64,000 bases of DNA from CAMDTE01 sp964504345 (GTDB taxonomy: Bacteria; Bacteroidota; Bacteroidia; Flavobacteriales; Schleiferiaceae): NCBI GenBank assembly GCA_964504345.1, contig CAZDDX010000002.1, positions 186,001 through 250,000 of the forward strand. The letters run 5' to 3'. A program made the translations under genes and the position numbers. Shown one piece after another: positions 42,736-51,381 of the stretch. The notes below the pieces were generated by a model. It was given only the letters and a program-made list of their open reading frames with translations. It did no database searches and was not told the DNA's origin. Each line of letters begins with the position of its first letter. Position 1 is the stretch's first letter.

Positions 42736-43658
42736 AAAAGTGGATTGCTAAGGCCTTGGTTCAGAAGGTGCTGTCTTTGCTTCCGGGCGCCCACGTTTGG
42801 AACAAGTGGTTTCAGAAACACGTCACTCGGGGGTATTGGTTGACGCCCGATTTGTTTGCGCGAAAGCGTCGGCACGCATTGGAGCACCTGGAGGCCTACC
42901 AACGGTGGCACACCCCCAGCGGGTCCGTTCCCAAAACCGCCCTGGAAATCGGCACCGGCTGGTACCCGGTGGTGCCCTTGAGTTTGATTGCGGCCGGGGT
43001 GGAACGCGTGTATTCGGTGGACATTGTGTGGTTGTGCACCAAAGAGCAATTGTCCAGAACCTTGGAACATTTTTTGAATGAGGACGGCCTGGATCCTGCC
43101 GTTCGTAACCGTTTTGCATCGGTACACAGCCAACTGAATCGGCAACCGCTGCACCAAAGTTTGGAGGACTTGGGCATCCACTACTTGATTGGTGACGCCC
43201 GTCGGTTGGACCTGCCCGCGGACTCGGTGGACCTGATCCACTCCAACAACACCTTTGAACACATTCCGGAATCTATTTTGGAGGGAATTCTTTCTGAATT
43301 TGAGCGGGTTTTGCGCCCCGGGGGCGTTCAGACGCATTTTGTGGACCTCTCGGACCACTTTGCTCATTTTGACCGTTCCATTACCCCGTACCATTTTCTG
43401 CAGTTCTCGGACCGCGCTTGGCGTTGGATCGACAACGGCATCCAGCCCATGAACCGCATGCGTCAATCCGATTACCTCCGGATGTATGAGCGCCTGGGCA
43501 TCCGGCCTGTGGAACACACTTGGGAGCCGGGCGACCTTCAAGCCTTGGCGCAGGTCCGTCGGTCCAAACGTTTTGCGGCGTACAGTGCTGAAGACGCCGC
43601 CGTAACGCACTGCCGAATCACCTCCACCAAGGATCCGCACAACCCCGCTGAGCTTTGA
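42732..43658 (+). CDS. SAM-dependent methyltransferase of unknown substrate
   Basis: 308 residues. Motif I is 'TALEIGTGWYPVVPLSLIAA' (~75-94), a post-I acidic residue in 'VYSVDIVWL', and 'VDLIHSNNTFEHIPESILEG' with 'EFERVLRPGGVQTHFVDLSD' forms the class-I methyltransferase core. The 60 N-terminal and ~80 C-terminal residues are family-specific. It may modify a small molecule or lipid; the gene overlaps the alkyltransferase-like and YjbR genes, so it is co-translated, but no functional link is evident. Confidence 0.8.
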   Translation: MKKWIAKALVQKVLSLLPGAHVWNKWFQKHVTRGYWLTPDLFARKRRHALEHLEAYQRWHTPSGSVPKTALEIGTGWYPVVPLSLIAAGVERVYSVDIVWLCTKEQLSRTLEHFLNEDGLDPAVRNRFASVHSQLNRQPLHQSLEDLGIHYLIGDARRLDLPADSVDLIHSNNTFEHIPESILEGILSEFERVLRPGGVQTHFVDLSDHFAHFDRSITPYHFLQFSDRAWRWIDNGIQPMNRMRQSDYLRMYERLGIRPVEHTWEPGDLQALAQVRRSKRFAAYSAEDAAVTHCRITSTKDPHNPAEL

Positions 43659-44041
43659 CGCCTGCAGATCTTTGGACGTGGGGGGAAACCCTGCCTCAGG
43701 CAACCGCCTCGTTTCCGTTTGACGAGCACACGTTGGTCCTGAAGGTTGCCGGCGAAAAAATGTTCTGCGTGGTGCCCCTGGACCGATCAGACGACGCTCC
43801 GCAAATGGTCCTGAAATTTCCCCAAGACCAACTGGAAGAACTTCGCGCCCAGCACCCCTGCCTTGTTCACGCCAGCCACTTCAACAACAGCCATTGGAGC
43901 GGCGTGCTGCTGGACGGGTCCGAATCCGTCCATTTGCTGCAGGACTGGGTGCTGCAATCCTACAACCTCGTACTCGCCGGCATGCCCAAACGGCGTGTGG
44001 CGGAGTTGGGTTTGACGCCCTTGCCGCGGAGGGCTATTTAG
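43655..44041 (+). CDS. MmcQ/YjbR family protein
   Basis: 128 residues. The family pattern is visible: 'WGETLPQATASFPFDEHTLV' at the N-terminus, 'KVAGEKMFCVVPL', a mid 'LKFPQDQLEELRAQHP', and 'HWSGVLLDG' then 'LLQDWVLQSYNLVLAGMPKR'. The fold is CyaY-like; DNA binding has been proposed for the family, and function is otherwise unclear. TTG start at 43655 overlapping the previous stop (TTGA) is inferred from context. Confidence 0.85.
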   Translation: MTPADLWTWGETLPQATASFPFDEHTLVLKVAGEKMFCVVPLDRSDDAPQMVLKFPQDQLEELRAQHPCLVHASHFNNSHWSGVLLDGSESVHLLQDWVLQSYNLVLAGMPKRRVAELGLTPLPRRAI

Positions 44042-44119
44042 GACCCGCTGCGCGGCCCAACCAACCGCTCCCAGGGCGAAGAATTCGTACCTTTCCCATT
44101 CCAAACCCCCTCTGTTTCA

Positions 44120-44716
44120 ATGAAAACCCTATTGCGCCTGTTCCTGCAAGGACTGTTGTACCTCGCGCCCATTGCCGGAACCGTTTACGTGCTCTACACG
44201 GCCTTCGGCTTTCTGGACGGCTTGGTGCCCACCCCCTACCCGGGCCTGGGTTTGCTGTTGTCTGTAGTGGCCATCACGGCCGTGGGATTTTTGGGGCAGT
44301 ACCTCTTGCGCTTGCCGTTGGTGGGCTTGGTGGACGACACCTTGGAACGACTCCCGTTGATCAAATTGATCTACTCCTCCATCAAGGACATCATGAAGAG
44401 TTTTACCGGCCAAAAAAAGGGCTTCAAGAATCCCGTATTACTGCATTTGAACCCCGCCACCCCCGTATACCGCATCGGTTTTGTGACGGACGAAGACCTG
44501 ACGGACCTGATCAGCGGCGACGCCTCCCATTTGGTGGCCGTTTACGTGCCGCACAGCTTTGCCATCTCCGGACAGCTCTACGTGGTGGATCCGTCGGTAC
44601 TTAAACCCGTGCGCAGCGGGGGAACCGACGTGATGAAGTACATCCTAGCGGGCGGAATTGCCGGCAGTGGCGAAGACCTTGAATCGTCGGAACGGAAACC
44701 AAATCAAACGACTTAA
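44120..44716 (+). CDS. DUF502 family membrane protein
   Basis: 198 residues with two N-terminal transmembrane helices ('GLLYLAPIAGTVYVLYTAF' and 'LLLSVVAITAVGFLGQYLL') and a soluble C-terminal domain containing the DUF502 sequences 'LERLPLIKLIYSSIKDIMKS' and 'VYVPHSFAISGQLYVV'. Function unknown. A TACCTTTC promoter-like element at 44088-44095 (24 bases upstream) suggests separate transcription from yjbR. Its 3' end is convergent with the YvlD-like gene, across 69 bases in which I see no gene. Confidence 0.88.
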   Translation: MKTLLRLFLQGLLYLAPIAGTVYVLYTAFGFLDGLVPTPYPGLGLLLSVVAITAVGFLGQYLLRLPLVGLVDDTLERLPLIKLIYSSIKDIMKSFTGQKKGFKNPVLLHLNPATPVYRIGFVTDEDLTDLISGDASHLVAVYVPHSFAISGQLYVVDPSVLKPVRSGGTDVMKYILAGGIAGSGEDLESSERKPNQTT

Positions 44717-44785
44717 GCCGCCTAAAAGCTTGAGATTGACGGCGGGTACCATTTATGGATCCGAATCTCCAAACCCGCCAATCGC

Positions 44786-45190
44786 TTATACGTCGATGGA
44801 GGAACTATGCTTGGGACGCTGTAAGCGCTCCATGACCGCACTTAAAACGGAAACCACCACGCTCATGACCACGGCGGCCGTAAAATCACGAAGCGCAAAG
44901 CCGTCGATCCAACGATCCGCCAATACCACTACGATTCCGTTGATGACGAGCAAGAAAATGCCCATGGATACTATTGTTAGTGGCAGGGTCAACAGGATGA
45001 GTAGCGGTTTCACGGTGGCGTTGAGCAACCCCAAAACCACGGCCACCCAAATGGCGGTAGTGAATCCGTCTACGTCCACGCCGGGAACCAAATAGGCGGT
45101 AAAAAACACCGCCAGCGTGCGCACAATCAACCGCACGTGCCACGGCACCAGGGGCCGGTCTCCTGAAGAAAAAGACGCTTTAAACTGCAT
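44786..45190 (-). CDS. YvlD-like (Phage_holin_4_2 family) membrane protein
   Basis: 134 residues with four hydrophobic helices ('LIVRTLAVFFTAYLVPGVDV', 'IWVAVVLGLLNATVKPLLIL', 'LTIVSMGIFLLVINGIVVVL', 'FTAAVVMSVVVSVLSAVMER'), including the family's 'LLNATVKPLL' and 'DGF' features. Despite the Pfam name it is not phage-derived; family members may act in envelope stress. ATG 45190 selected because the TAGCTTCG element sits six bases before it; the frame to 45217 would cross that element. Confidence 0.85.
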   Translation of the reverse strand: MQFKASFSSGDRPLVPWHVRLIVRTLAVFFTAYLVPGVDVDGFTTAIWVAVVLGLLNATVKPLLILLTLPLTIVSMGIFLLVINGIVVVLADRWIDGFALRDFTAAVVMSVVVSVLSAVMERLQRPKHSSSIDV

Positions 45191-45196
45191 AAGTTG

Positions 45197-45225
45197 CGAA
45201 GCTACCGAAAAATGCAATTACTTTG
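45197..45225. promoter_or_regulatory. Overlapping divergent promoter elements of the YvlD-like and aminopeptidase genes
   Basis: Minus-strand TAGCTTCG (45197-45204) is six bases from the ATG at 45190. Plus-strand TTACTTTG (45218-45225) is four bases from the ATG at 45230. Each matches seven of eight positions of TAnnTTTG. Only 39 bases separate the two start codons. Confidence 0.5.
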
Positions 45226-45229
45226 GGCC

Positions 45230-47095
45230 ATGGCTCGAATTGCTTCCCTCACCGCCGGTGCAGCCCTGCTTTTGGCTGCCGCCTGCGCTCCCAACGCCTC
45301 CAAAATGGCCCTAAAAAAAGACGTACACACCTTTGCGCAACCGGATCAAGCCCGGGTGCACCATTTGGACTTGTTTCTCAACGTAGACCTGGATGCGCAC
45401 CAATTGCTGGGCCGTGCCGCCTGGAAAATTACCGCGGAAGCCGACGCAGACACCCTCATTTTAGACACGGAGCGATTGTCCATTGGGGAAGTGGTGGTGA
45501 ACGGCAAACCGGCTCCTTTCACGCTGGGAACCCCAGACCCTATTTTGGGCACTCCGCTGCACATTGCGCTTCCCAAACACCGCTCGGAAGACACGCTTCT
45601 GGTGGAAGTGGGCTACGAAACGCACCCGGAAGCCGGCGCCTTGCAGTGGCTCAGTGCCGAACAAACCAACGGCAAAACCCACCCCTTCTTGTTCACCCAG
45701 AGCCAAGCTATTTTGGCCAGATCCTGGATACCGTGCCAAGACGGTCCGGGCATTCGCTTCACCTACAACGCCAACGTACAGGTGCCTCCACACCTCATGG
45801 CCGTCATGAGTGCAGAAAATCCGCAAAGCAAAACCGCGAATGGTACTTATTCGTTCCGGATGCCGCAGGCCATTCCCAGCTACTTGATGGCCTTGGCTGT
45901 GGGCGATTTGGCCTTTGCTCCCCTTTCCGAACGCACCGGCGTGTACGCAGAGCCGTCGTTCTTGGAGGCCTGTGCCTCCGAATTTGTGGACGTCGAGAAA
46001 ATGGTTCAAGCGGCGGAATCCCTCTACGGCCCCTACGCCTGGGGACGCTACGACCTCCTGGTTTTGCCTGCCTCCTTCCCCTTTGGCGGCATGGAGAACC
46101 CGCGCTTGACCTTTGCTACCCCCACCATTGTGGCGGGCGACCGCAGCCTGGTGTCCTTGGTGGCCCACGAATTGGCCCACAGCTGGAGCGGCAACCTGGT
46201 GACCAATGCCACCTGGAACGACTTCTGGCTGAATGAGGGCTTTACGGTCTACTTTGAGAACCGAATCATGGAGGCGGTGTACGGCAAAGAGTACGCGGAC
46301 ATGCTGGCCACACTATCTCACCGCGAGTTGCTGGAAACGGTAGACGAATTCATGAAAACGGCTCCCAACGACACCAAGTTGGCGATTGATTTGACCGGAC
46401 GCAATCCCGACGATGGCGTAACGGCGATTGCCTACGAAAAAGGCTTTCACTTCCTGTTGCTGATTGAAAAAACCGTCGGCCGACCCCGCTGGGACGCGTT
46501 CCTCAACGGTTATTTTGAACAAAATGGTTTTGGCACGGTCACCACGGAACAGTTTGAAAAGCGCATTACCACGGAGCTTTTGACGGACGAAGAGGCCGCG
46601 CAAATCAACCTCGACGAATGGATCCACGGCACCGGCCTCCCCAAAAATTGCCCCGAACCGACTGCCGCGCGCTTTGATCGCGTGGATGCTTTGGCCATGG
46701 AATTCAAGGCCAACGGCACCAACGCCACCCTAACGGCGGCCTGGGCGGAATGGAGCACGCACGAGCGTTTGCGGTTGCTGCAATCCATTGAAGGTGCTCC
46801 CGCAGAACGATTGCGTGCCCTGGACGCCAAGCTGCACCTGACCGAAACCACCAACGCCGAGTTGGCCGCTCAGTGGCTACAAACGGCCGCCAAAGCGCGA
46901 TTGCAAACGCCGGAGTTGGCCGCCGCCACGCGTTCCTTCCTGGTACGGGTGGGTCGTCGCAAATTCCTAACGCCTACGTACGAGGCCTTGCTGAAAAACG
47001 GTCAAGCGGAGCTGGCGCGTTCCATCTACCGGGAAGCACGTCCGGGCTACCACGCCGTAGCACGTGGAACCTTGGATGCCTTGCTGAAGGAATAA
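45230..47095 (+). CDS. M1-family metalloaminopeptidase, lipoprotein
   Basis: 621 residues, related to leukotriene A4 hydrolase/aminopeptidase. ATG 45230 gives a lipoprotein signal ('LLLAAACAPN', Cys ~18). Beta-sandwich N-domain (~35-215), then the catalytic domain with the exopeptidase motif 'PFGGMENPRL', zinc site 'VAHELAHSW' (HExxH) and, 18 residues further, the third ligand in 'NEGFTVYFE'. The C-terminal half carries a helical armadillo-like region. As a lipoprotein it probably trims peptides in the periplasm or at the cell surface. The stop is six bases from dnaG's convergent stop. Confidence 0.9.
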   Translation: MARIASLTAGAALLLAAACAPNASKMALKKDVHTFAQPDQARVHHLDLFLNVDLDAHQLLGRAAWKITAEADADTLILDTERLSIGEVVVNGKPAPFTLGTPDPILGTPLHIALPKHRSEDTLLVEVGYETHPEAGALQWLSAEQTNGKTHPFLFTQSQAILARSWIPCQDGPGIRFTYNANVQVPPHLMAVMSAENPQSKTANGTYSFRMPQAIPSYLMALAVGDLAFAPLSERTGVYAEPSFLEACASEFVDVEKMVQAAESLYGPYAWGRYDLLVLPASFPFGGMENPRLTFATPTIVAGDRSLVSLVAHELAHSWSGNLVTNATWNDFWLNEGFTVYFENRIMEAVYGKEYADMLATLSHRELLETVDEFMKTAPNDTKLAIDLTGRNPDDGVTAIAYEKGFHFLLLIEKTVGRPRWDAFLNGYFEQNGFGTVTTEQFEKRITTELLTDEEAAQINLDEWIHGTGLPKNCPEPTAARFDRVDALAMEFKANGTNATLTAAWAEWSTHERLRLLQSIEGAPAERLRALDAKLHLTETTNAELAAQWLQTAAKARLQTPELAAATRSFLVRVGRRKFLTPTYEALLKNGQAELARSIYREARPGYHAVARGTLDALLKE

Positions 47096-47101
47096 CGAGC
47101 G

Positions 47102-49114
47102 TTAAACCACCCGGTTCAACTCCGTATTGATTCGATTGCGCAGCGCGCTGTAGGTCATGATTTGGCGCACCAAATGATCGCGTTCCTCAGGAACGACGGT
47201 GTGCTCCAAAACATCTGTAGCTTTTTGCATCAAACGTTCCAAATGGACGGTTTTGAACCGAAGGACGGCTTGGTGCACAAAAGAAGCCAAATAAACTTCC
47301 TTCTCCGGAACAAAGACGTCGCGCAGTTTCCAGTTGGCCAGCGTGTGCGGCTCCGTCATCAGATCCGTTGCGGCCCGAACCACTTCCGGATCCTCGCTCC
47401 GCACAAAATGCGCCCCTGAGAGCACGTTTCCGGCACTCCACGCCTCAGAAAACGCCACAAACATTCGTTGGTACACCGGGTGTTCAAAGGACAACTGATC
47501 GTTGTTCAGATCTTCCAAAATGAGGGCGGCCACCGGACTGCTCTGGGTTTGACCTTCGTCGTCCGTCCAAGCTACCGGATCTCCACTGTGGTTGAGCAAC
47601 GTACGCATGAGGTCAGACTCCACCGCGAGCGGTTGACCCGGAGCACCGATTTGCAGGGCCGTGGCTCCGTCCAGGGGCGGTTGCCAATTGGGATCGGCGT
47701 ACGGATCTTGGCCGGGACCGGCCGGCGCGGGGTCGTTGGGGCGCACCACGGTCAGCCCGGCGCGCTGCTGGTCTGCCGCGGCAGAGCGCTGGGATTCGTT
47801 GGCCAACCGCGTCAGGGCCAGGTTCAGTTCTTGGTTCAAGACCCGCTCGTCCATGCCCAAAACAGACGCACACTCGCGCAAATAAACGTCCCGCAAAAGC
47901 AAGTCCTGCACGCGCGCTACGCTGGAAATCAAGTCTTTGGCCAACAACGCGCGTTTGATGGGGTCCTCCGCCGCATCCTTGGCCAAAACTTCCGCCTTGA
48001 AGCGGATGAAATCCGTCTCGTGCGCTTGCAGGTAGGTGCGTAACGCTTCGGGTGCGAGGGAGCGCGCAAACGAATCGGGATCTTCGCCGTCCGGAAACAG
48101 CAAAACCCGCACCTTCAGACCCTGCTCCAGCAGCAAGTCAATACCGCGGAAGGACGCGCGAATGCCGGCGGCGTCGCCGTCGTACAACACCGTAACCTGG
48201 TCCGTGTACCGTCGGATCAAACGAATTTGGTCTACGGTGAGGGCCGTTCCGGAACTGGACACAGCGTGGGTGATGCCGGACTGGTGAAGGCGCAGCACGT
48301 CCGTGTAGCCCTCCACCAGCAAACACTTGTTCTCCCGAACAATGCTCTGGCGTGCTTGGTACAGGCCGTACAGCGTTTTGGACTTGCTGTAGAGTTCCGA
48401 CTCCGGACTGTTGACGTATTTGGCTGCCTTCGCGTCCGAACGCAGAATCCGGCCGCCAAAGCCCAGGACGCGTCCGCTCTGGGACAAAATAGGGAACATT
48501 ACCCGGCCGAAGAAACGGTCTGCCCACGTGCCGTTCTCGCGCTGCAAGCACAACCCGGTTTTTTCCAAAAACTCCGGTTGGTAGCCCTTGGAAACCGCGG
48601 ATTGGTAGAGGGCGTCGCGGTCCTCCAAACTGAAGCCCAACTGGAACGTTTTGAGGGTGGCATCCGTAAAGCCGCGCTCGCGGAAATAGGCCAGGCCCAC
48701 GGCCTGCCCCTTGGGGTGTTCCCACAACCATTCCGCAAATTGACCGGCCGCAAATTCATTCACCCGTTGGAGGCTTTCGCGCTCCGTGTTCTGCTGCTGC
48801 TGCTCCGTGGTAACCTCTTCCTCCTGAACCTCAATGTTGTACTTCTTGGCCAACCAACGCAGGGCTTCCGGGTAGGTGAACTGCTCTTGTTCCATCAGGA
48901 ACGTCACGGCGCTGCCCCCTTTGCCAGAGGAAAAACACTTGAAAATTTGCTTGGAAGGAGAAACGTAAAAGCTTGGCGTTTTCTCTTGCGTGAAGGGGCT
49001 CAGCCCTTTCAGACTGGACCCGCTCTTCTTCAGGTTCACGAATTCCCCAATGACTTCCTCAATCCGGACGGTGTCCAAGATGCGGTCAACGGTTTCACGG
49101 GGGATGCGCGCCAT
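47102..49114 (-). CDS. dnaG: DNA primase
   Basis: Synthesises replication primers; 670 residues. N-terminal zinc-domain-like segment (residues ~25-75), TOPRIM domain (~255-345, 'CLLVEGYTDVLRLHQSG' and 'VTVLYDGDAAGIRAS'), RNAP basal domain before it ('KGYQPEFLEKTG', 'FGRVMFPI'), and a C-terminal DnaB-interacting region. In the zinc domain the expected CHC2-type motif is replaced: 'KGLSPFTQEKTPSF' (Ser and Thr where Cys and His are usual) and 'FKCFSSGKGG' (second Cys pair reduced to one). ATG 49114 follows TACCTTTC by four bases; the frame start at 49129 is upstream of it. Confidence 0.95.
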   Translation of the reverse strand: MARIPRETVDRILDTVRIEEVIGEFVNLKKSGSSLKGLSPFTQEKTPSFYVSPSKQIFKCFSSGKGGSAVTFLMEQEQFTYPEALRWLAKKYNIEVQEEEVTTEQQQQNTERESLQRVNEFAAGQFAEWLWEHPKGQAVGLAYFRERGFTDATLKTFQLGFSLEDRDALYQSAVSKGYQPEFLEKTGLCLQRENGTWADRFFGRVMFPILSQSGRVLGFGGRILRSDAKAAKYVNSPESELYSKSKTLYGLYQARQSIVRENKCLLVEGYTDVLRLHQSGITHAVSSSGTALTVDQIRLIRRYTDQVTVLYDGDAAGIRASFRGIDLLLEQGLKVRVLLFPDGEDPDSFARSLAPEALRTYLQAHETDFIRFKAEVLAKDAAEDPIKRALLAKDLISSVARVQDLLLRDVYLRECASVLGMDERVLNQELNLALTRLANESQRSAAADQQRAGLTVVRPNDPAPAGPGQDPYADPNWQPPLDGATALQIGAPGQPLAVESDLMRTLLNHSGDPVAWTDDEGQTQSSPVAALILEDLNNDQLSFEHPVYQRMFVAFSEAWSAGNVLSGAHFVRSEDPEVVRAATDLMTEPHTLANWKLRDVFVPEKEVYLASFVHQAVLRFKTVHLERLMQKATDVLEHTVVPEERDHLVRQIMTYSALRNRINTELNRVV

Positions 49115-49118
49115 GCCC

Positions 49119-49126
49119 GAAAGGTA
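49119..49126 (-). promoter_or_regulatory. Promoter -7-like element TACCTTTC for dnaG
   Basis: Seven of eight matches to TAnnTTTG, four bases before the dnaG ATG. Confidence 0.5.
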
Positions 49127-49247
49127 CAAAATCCGGCCGTGGCGTGGCTTTCCGACGGTTGCAAAAAGTGCGAAAAAAAATTACCCATTTTGCTTGCATA
49201 TCTCGCAAAACTTGCTAGCTTAGTGGTAGTTACAAACCAACCCCCCC

Positions 49248-49457
49248 GTGACTGCCTTTTACGAAATGCCCCAAGACAGAGACCGACGTCCGTCCGACTA
49301 CGTCCGCCGTATGCGGGAGCGCATTGCGCAAAGGGATCGGATTGCCCGGGGGGAAAACGAGCCCAAACCCATGCGCAACAACCTCCAAATCGGATTCATC
49401 TTGCTGGTCATCGCCGCCATTGTGGTGTTTGCCATCGTGATGTCGTCCAAAATTTAA
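49248..49457 (+). CDS. Small single-span membrane protein, 69 aa
   Basis: A basic N-terminus ('YVRRMRERIAQRDRIARGEN') precedes one C-terminal transmembrane helix ('IGFILLVIAAIVVFAIVMSS'), so the tail-anchored charged part is cytosolic. No family recognised. GTG start at 49248 is preceded by seven Cs; the in-frame ATG at 49266 is an alternative. It stands between dnaG (divergent) and the J-domain gene. Confidence 0.55.
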   Translation: MTAFYEMPQDRDRRPSDYVRRMRERIAQRDRIARGENEPKPMRNNLQIGFILLVIAAIVVFAIVMSSKI

Positions 49458-49488
49458 AACGGTCCGCTTCCTGCCGGAACGCGTGTTG

Positions 49489-49496
49489 TACCTTCG
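49489..49496 (+). promoter_or_regulatory. Promoter -7-like element TACCTTCG for the J-domain gene
   Basis: Seven of eight matches to TAnnTTTG, nine bases before the ATG at 49506. Confidence 0.45.
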
Positions 49497-49505
49497 GGGC
49501 TCAAT

Positions 49506-50288
49506 ATGCGTTGGTTAACCTGGTTGGGAGGAGGCGTGGGATGGGCCCTGAGTGGACCCATTGGAGCTCTTTTTGGCGCCGCTTTGGGCAAAGCCGTCAG
49601 TGATTTGCTGTCCCCAGATGCTCCGGACGTGCGCACGCGCCGCGCTGCCGGCGGAGGTCCACGCATCACTACCGAAACTGATTTTCGCGCCAGCCTGTTG
49701 GTTTTGGCCGCTTCCGTCATCAAATCCGACGGCCAAGTAGACCAACGCGAGTTGGACTACGTTCGGCAGAGTTTTGTGCGCCTTTTTGGCAAAGAGGAGG
49801 CCAACGAGTCCTTCCGTCTTTTCAAGAAAATCGTGGGCACGGAGGTGGAATTGGAAACCGTCGCTACCCAAATTCGGCAAAATATGCCGCTGAGCGGACG
49901 GTTGCAACTCCTGCACTTTTTGTTTGAGCTGGCCGTGGTGGACGGATTGGCCGACGCACGCGAAATTCAACAAATCTCCCACATTGCACGCCTTTTGAGC
50001 GTTCCGCGCGTGGATTTTCTGCGGGTTGCTGCGCTGCACGGAGTTGCGGAAGGCGGCAGCCGCGGCAGCTACCAGCGTGCTGCGCAGGAAGATCCGTACC
50101 AGGTGCTGGGACTCAGTGCTTCGGCCAGCAACGAAGAAGTTAAAAAAGCGTACCGTCGGCTCGCCAAACAGTACCATCCGGACGCCCTGGCCAGCATGGG
50201 CAAGGAGGTTTCCAAGGAGGCGGAGGCTCAGTTTCGCAAAATCAACGATGCCTACAACCGCCTGTGCAAGGCCAGAAACATGGCTTAA
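49506..50288 (+). CDS. DjlA-like membrane J-domain protein with TerB domain
   Basis: 260 residues: a short hydrophobic N-terminus with glycines ('WLGGGVGWALSGPIGALFGA', likely a membrane-inserting hairpin), a TerB-like helical domain (~60-165, 'SLLVLAASVIKSDGQVDQRE'), and a C-terminal J domain (~195-255) with the HPD tripeptide in 'LAKQYHPDAL'. This is the DjlA arrangement; such proteins recruit DnaK to membranes. No DnaK/DnaJ gene is adjacent. It is followed 18 bases later by a prenyl synthase in the same direction. Confidence 0.85.
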   Translation: MRWLTWLGGGVGWALSGPIGALFGAALGKAVSDLLSPDAPDVRTRRAAGGGPRITTETDFRASLLVLAASVIKSDGQVDQRELDYVRQSFVRLFGKEEANESFRLFKKIVGTEVELETVATQIRQNMPLSGRLQLLHFLFELAVVDGLADAREIQQISHIARLLSVPRVDFLRVAALHGVAEGGSRGSYQRAAQEDPYQVLGLSASASNEEVKKAYRRLAKQYHPDALASMGKEVSKEAEAQFRKINDAYNRLCKARNMA

Positions 50289-50306
50289 TCCCGGCTTGGC
50301 ATTCCC

Positions 50307-51275
50307 ATGAAACACTATACAGACCCCATCCAAGCCGATCTCCAGGCGTTTGATTCTCATTTCAAATCCACGCTGCGGAGCCCCATTCCGCTGCTGGACC
50401 TCATCTTGCGGTACTTGGTGAAGCGTAAAGGGAAGCAACTGCGCCCGGCCTTGGTTTTTTTGACGGCTCGACTCACCGGATTGCCCATCACGGAGCGCAC
50501 GTACCGCGGCGCCGCCCTGGTGGAATTGATGCACACCGCCACGCTAATCCACGATGATGTGGTGGACGACTCCCCAATGCGCCGCGGCTTTTTCTCCATC
50601 AACGCCCTCTGGAAAAACAAAGGCGCCGTCCTCGTAGGGGACTACCTCCTCTCGCGCGTTCTGCTGCTGGCTGTGGAGCACCAAGATCACGACCTGCTGT
50701 ACCACGTCAGCACGTCCGTCAAGGCCATGAGCGAAGGCGAACTGCTGCAGCTGGAGAAGGCCCGACGGCTGGACATTGTGGAGTCCGTTTACTACGAAAT
50801 CATTGAGAAAAAAACCGCCTCCTTGATGGCCTCCTGCTGCGGTGTGGGAGCTGCTTCCACCGGGGCCGACGCAGCTGCCGTTGAAGCCGTTCGTCGCTTT
50901 GGCTTGGCGCTGGGCATGGCCTTCCAAATTCGGGACGACCTCTTGGATTACCGCCAATACGACCAAACCGGCAAACCCCACGGAATCGACATCAAGGAAC
51001 ACAAGATGACCCTCCCGCTCATCTACGCCCTACAGCAGGCCGACCCCGCGGAACGCAAATCCATGATCCGCACCGTGAAAAAAGACGCAGACCGACCGGA
51101 CCGTGTTCAGGCCCTGATGGACCGAGTAGTGGCTTTGGGCGGCGTAGCCTATGCCGAAACCACGATGCACCGGTACAAGGAGGAAGCCGTGGAACACCTC
51201 AACCACTTCCCGGACAGCGACGCCAAAGAGGCCTTGCGCTTGCTGGCGGATTTTGTGGTAGCGCGCAAAAAGTAA
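50307..51275 (+). CDS. Long-chain (all-trans) polyprenyl diphosphate synthase
   Basis: 322 residues, of the IspB/octaprenyl type. Aspartate-rich motifs are 'LIHDDVVDDSPMRRG' and 'QIRDDLLDYRQYDQTG'; 'KGKQLRPALVFL' is the substrate-binding block, and the fully conserved 'HKMTLPLIYAL' is present. Such enzymes supply the isoprenoid tail of menaquinone in Bacteroidota. Distinct from the shorter-chain enzyme at 25115. Confidence 0.92.
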   Translation: MKHYTDPIQADLQAFDSHFKSTLRSPIPLLDLILRYLVKRKGKQLRPALVFLTARLTGLPITERTYRGAALVELMHTATLIHDDVVDDSPMRRGFFSINALWKNKGAVLVGDYLLSRVLLLAVEHQDHDLLYHVSTSVKAMSEGELLQLEKARRLDIVESVYYEIIEKKTASLMASCCGVGAASTGADAAAVEAVRRFGLALGMAFQIRDDLLDYRQYDQTGKPHGIDIKEHKMTLPLIYALQQADPAERKSMIRTVKKDADRPDRVQALMDRVVALGGVAYAETTMHRYKEEAVEHLNHFPDSDAKEALRLLADFVVARKK

Positions 51276-51330
51276 CGCACCTTAAGGCCGCACCGCCCTT
51301 CGTGCGGTGTGCTGCGGCATTGACTTGCAT

Positions 51331-51365
51331 AAAAAAAGGCCGGCACTCGCGTGCCGGCCTTTTTG
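51331..51365. terminator. Bidirectional terminator between prenyl synthase and nrdA
   Basis: Perfect 10-bp GC-rich stem (51337-51346 with 51351-51360), TCGC loop, A-run on the left and T-run on the right, serving both convergent genes. Confidence 0.92.
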
Positions 51366-51381
51366 ATTCTTAGCTAACGCA

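Noticed and set aside
44786..45190. Phage_holin_4_2-type protein considered as prophage evidence.
   Set aside because: The family name is historical; it is a common chromosomal YvlD-like membrane protein and no phage gene surrounds it.
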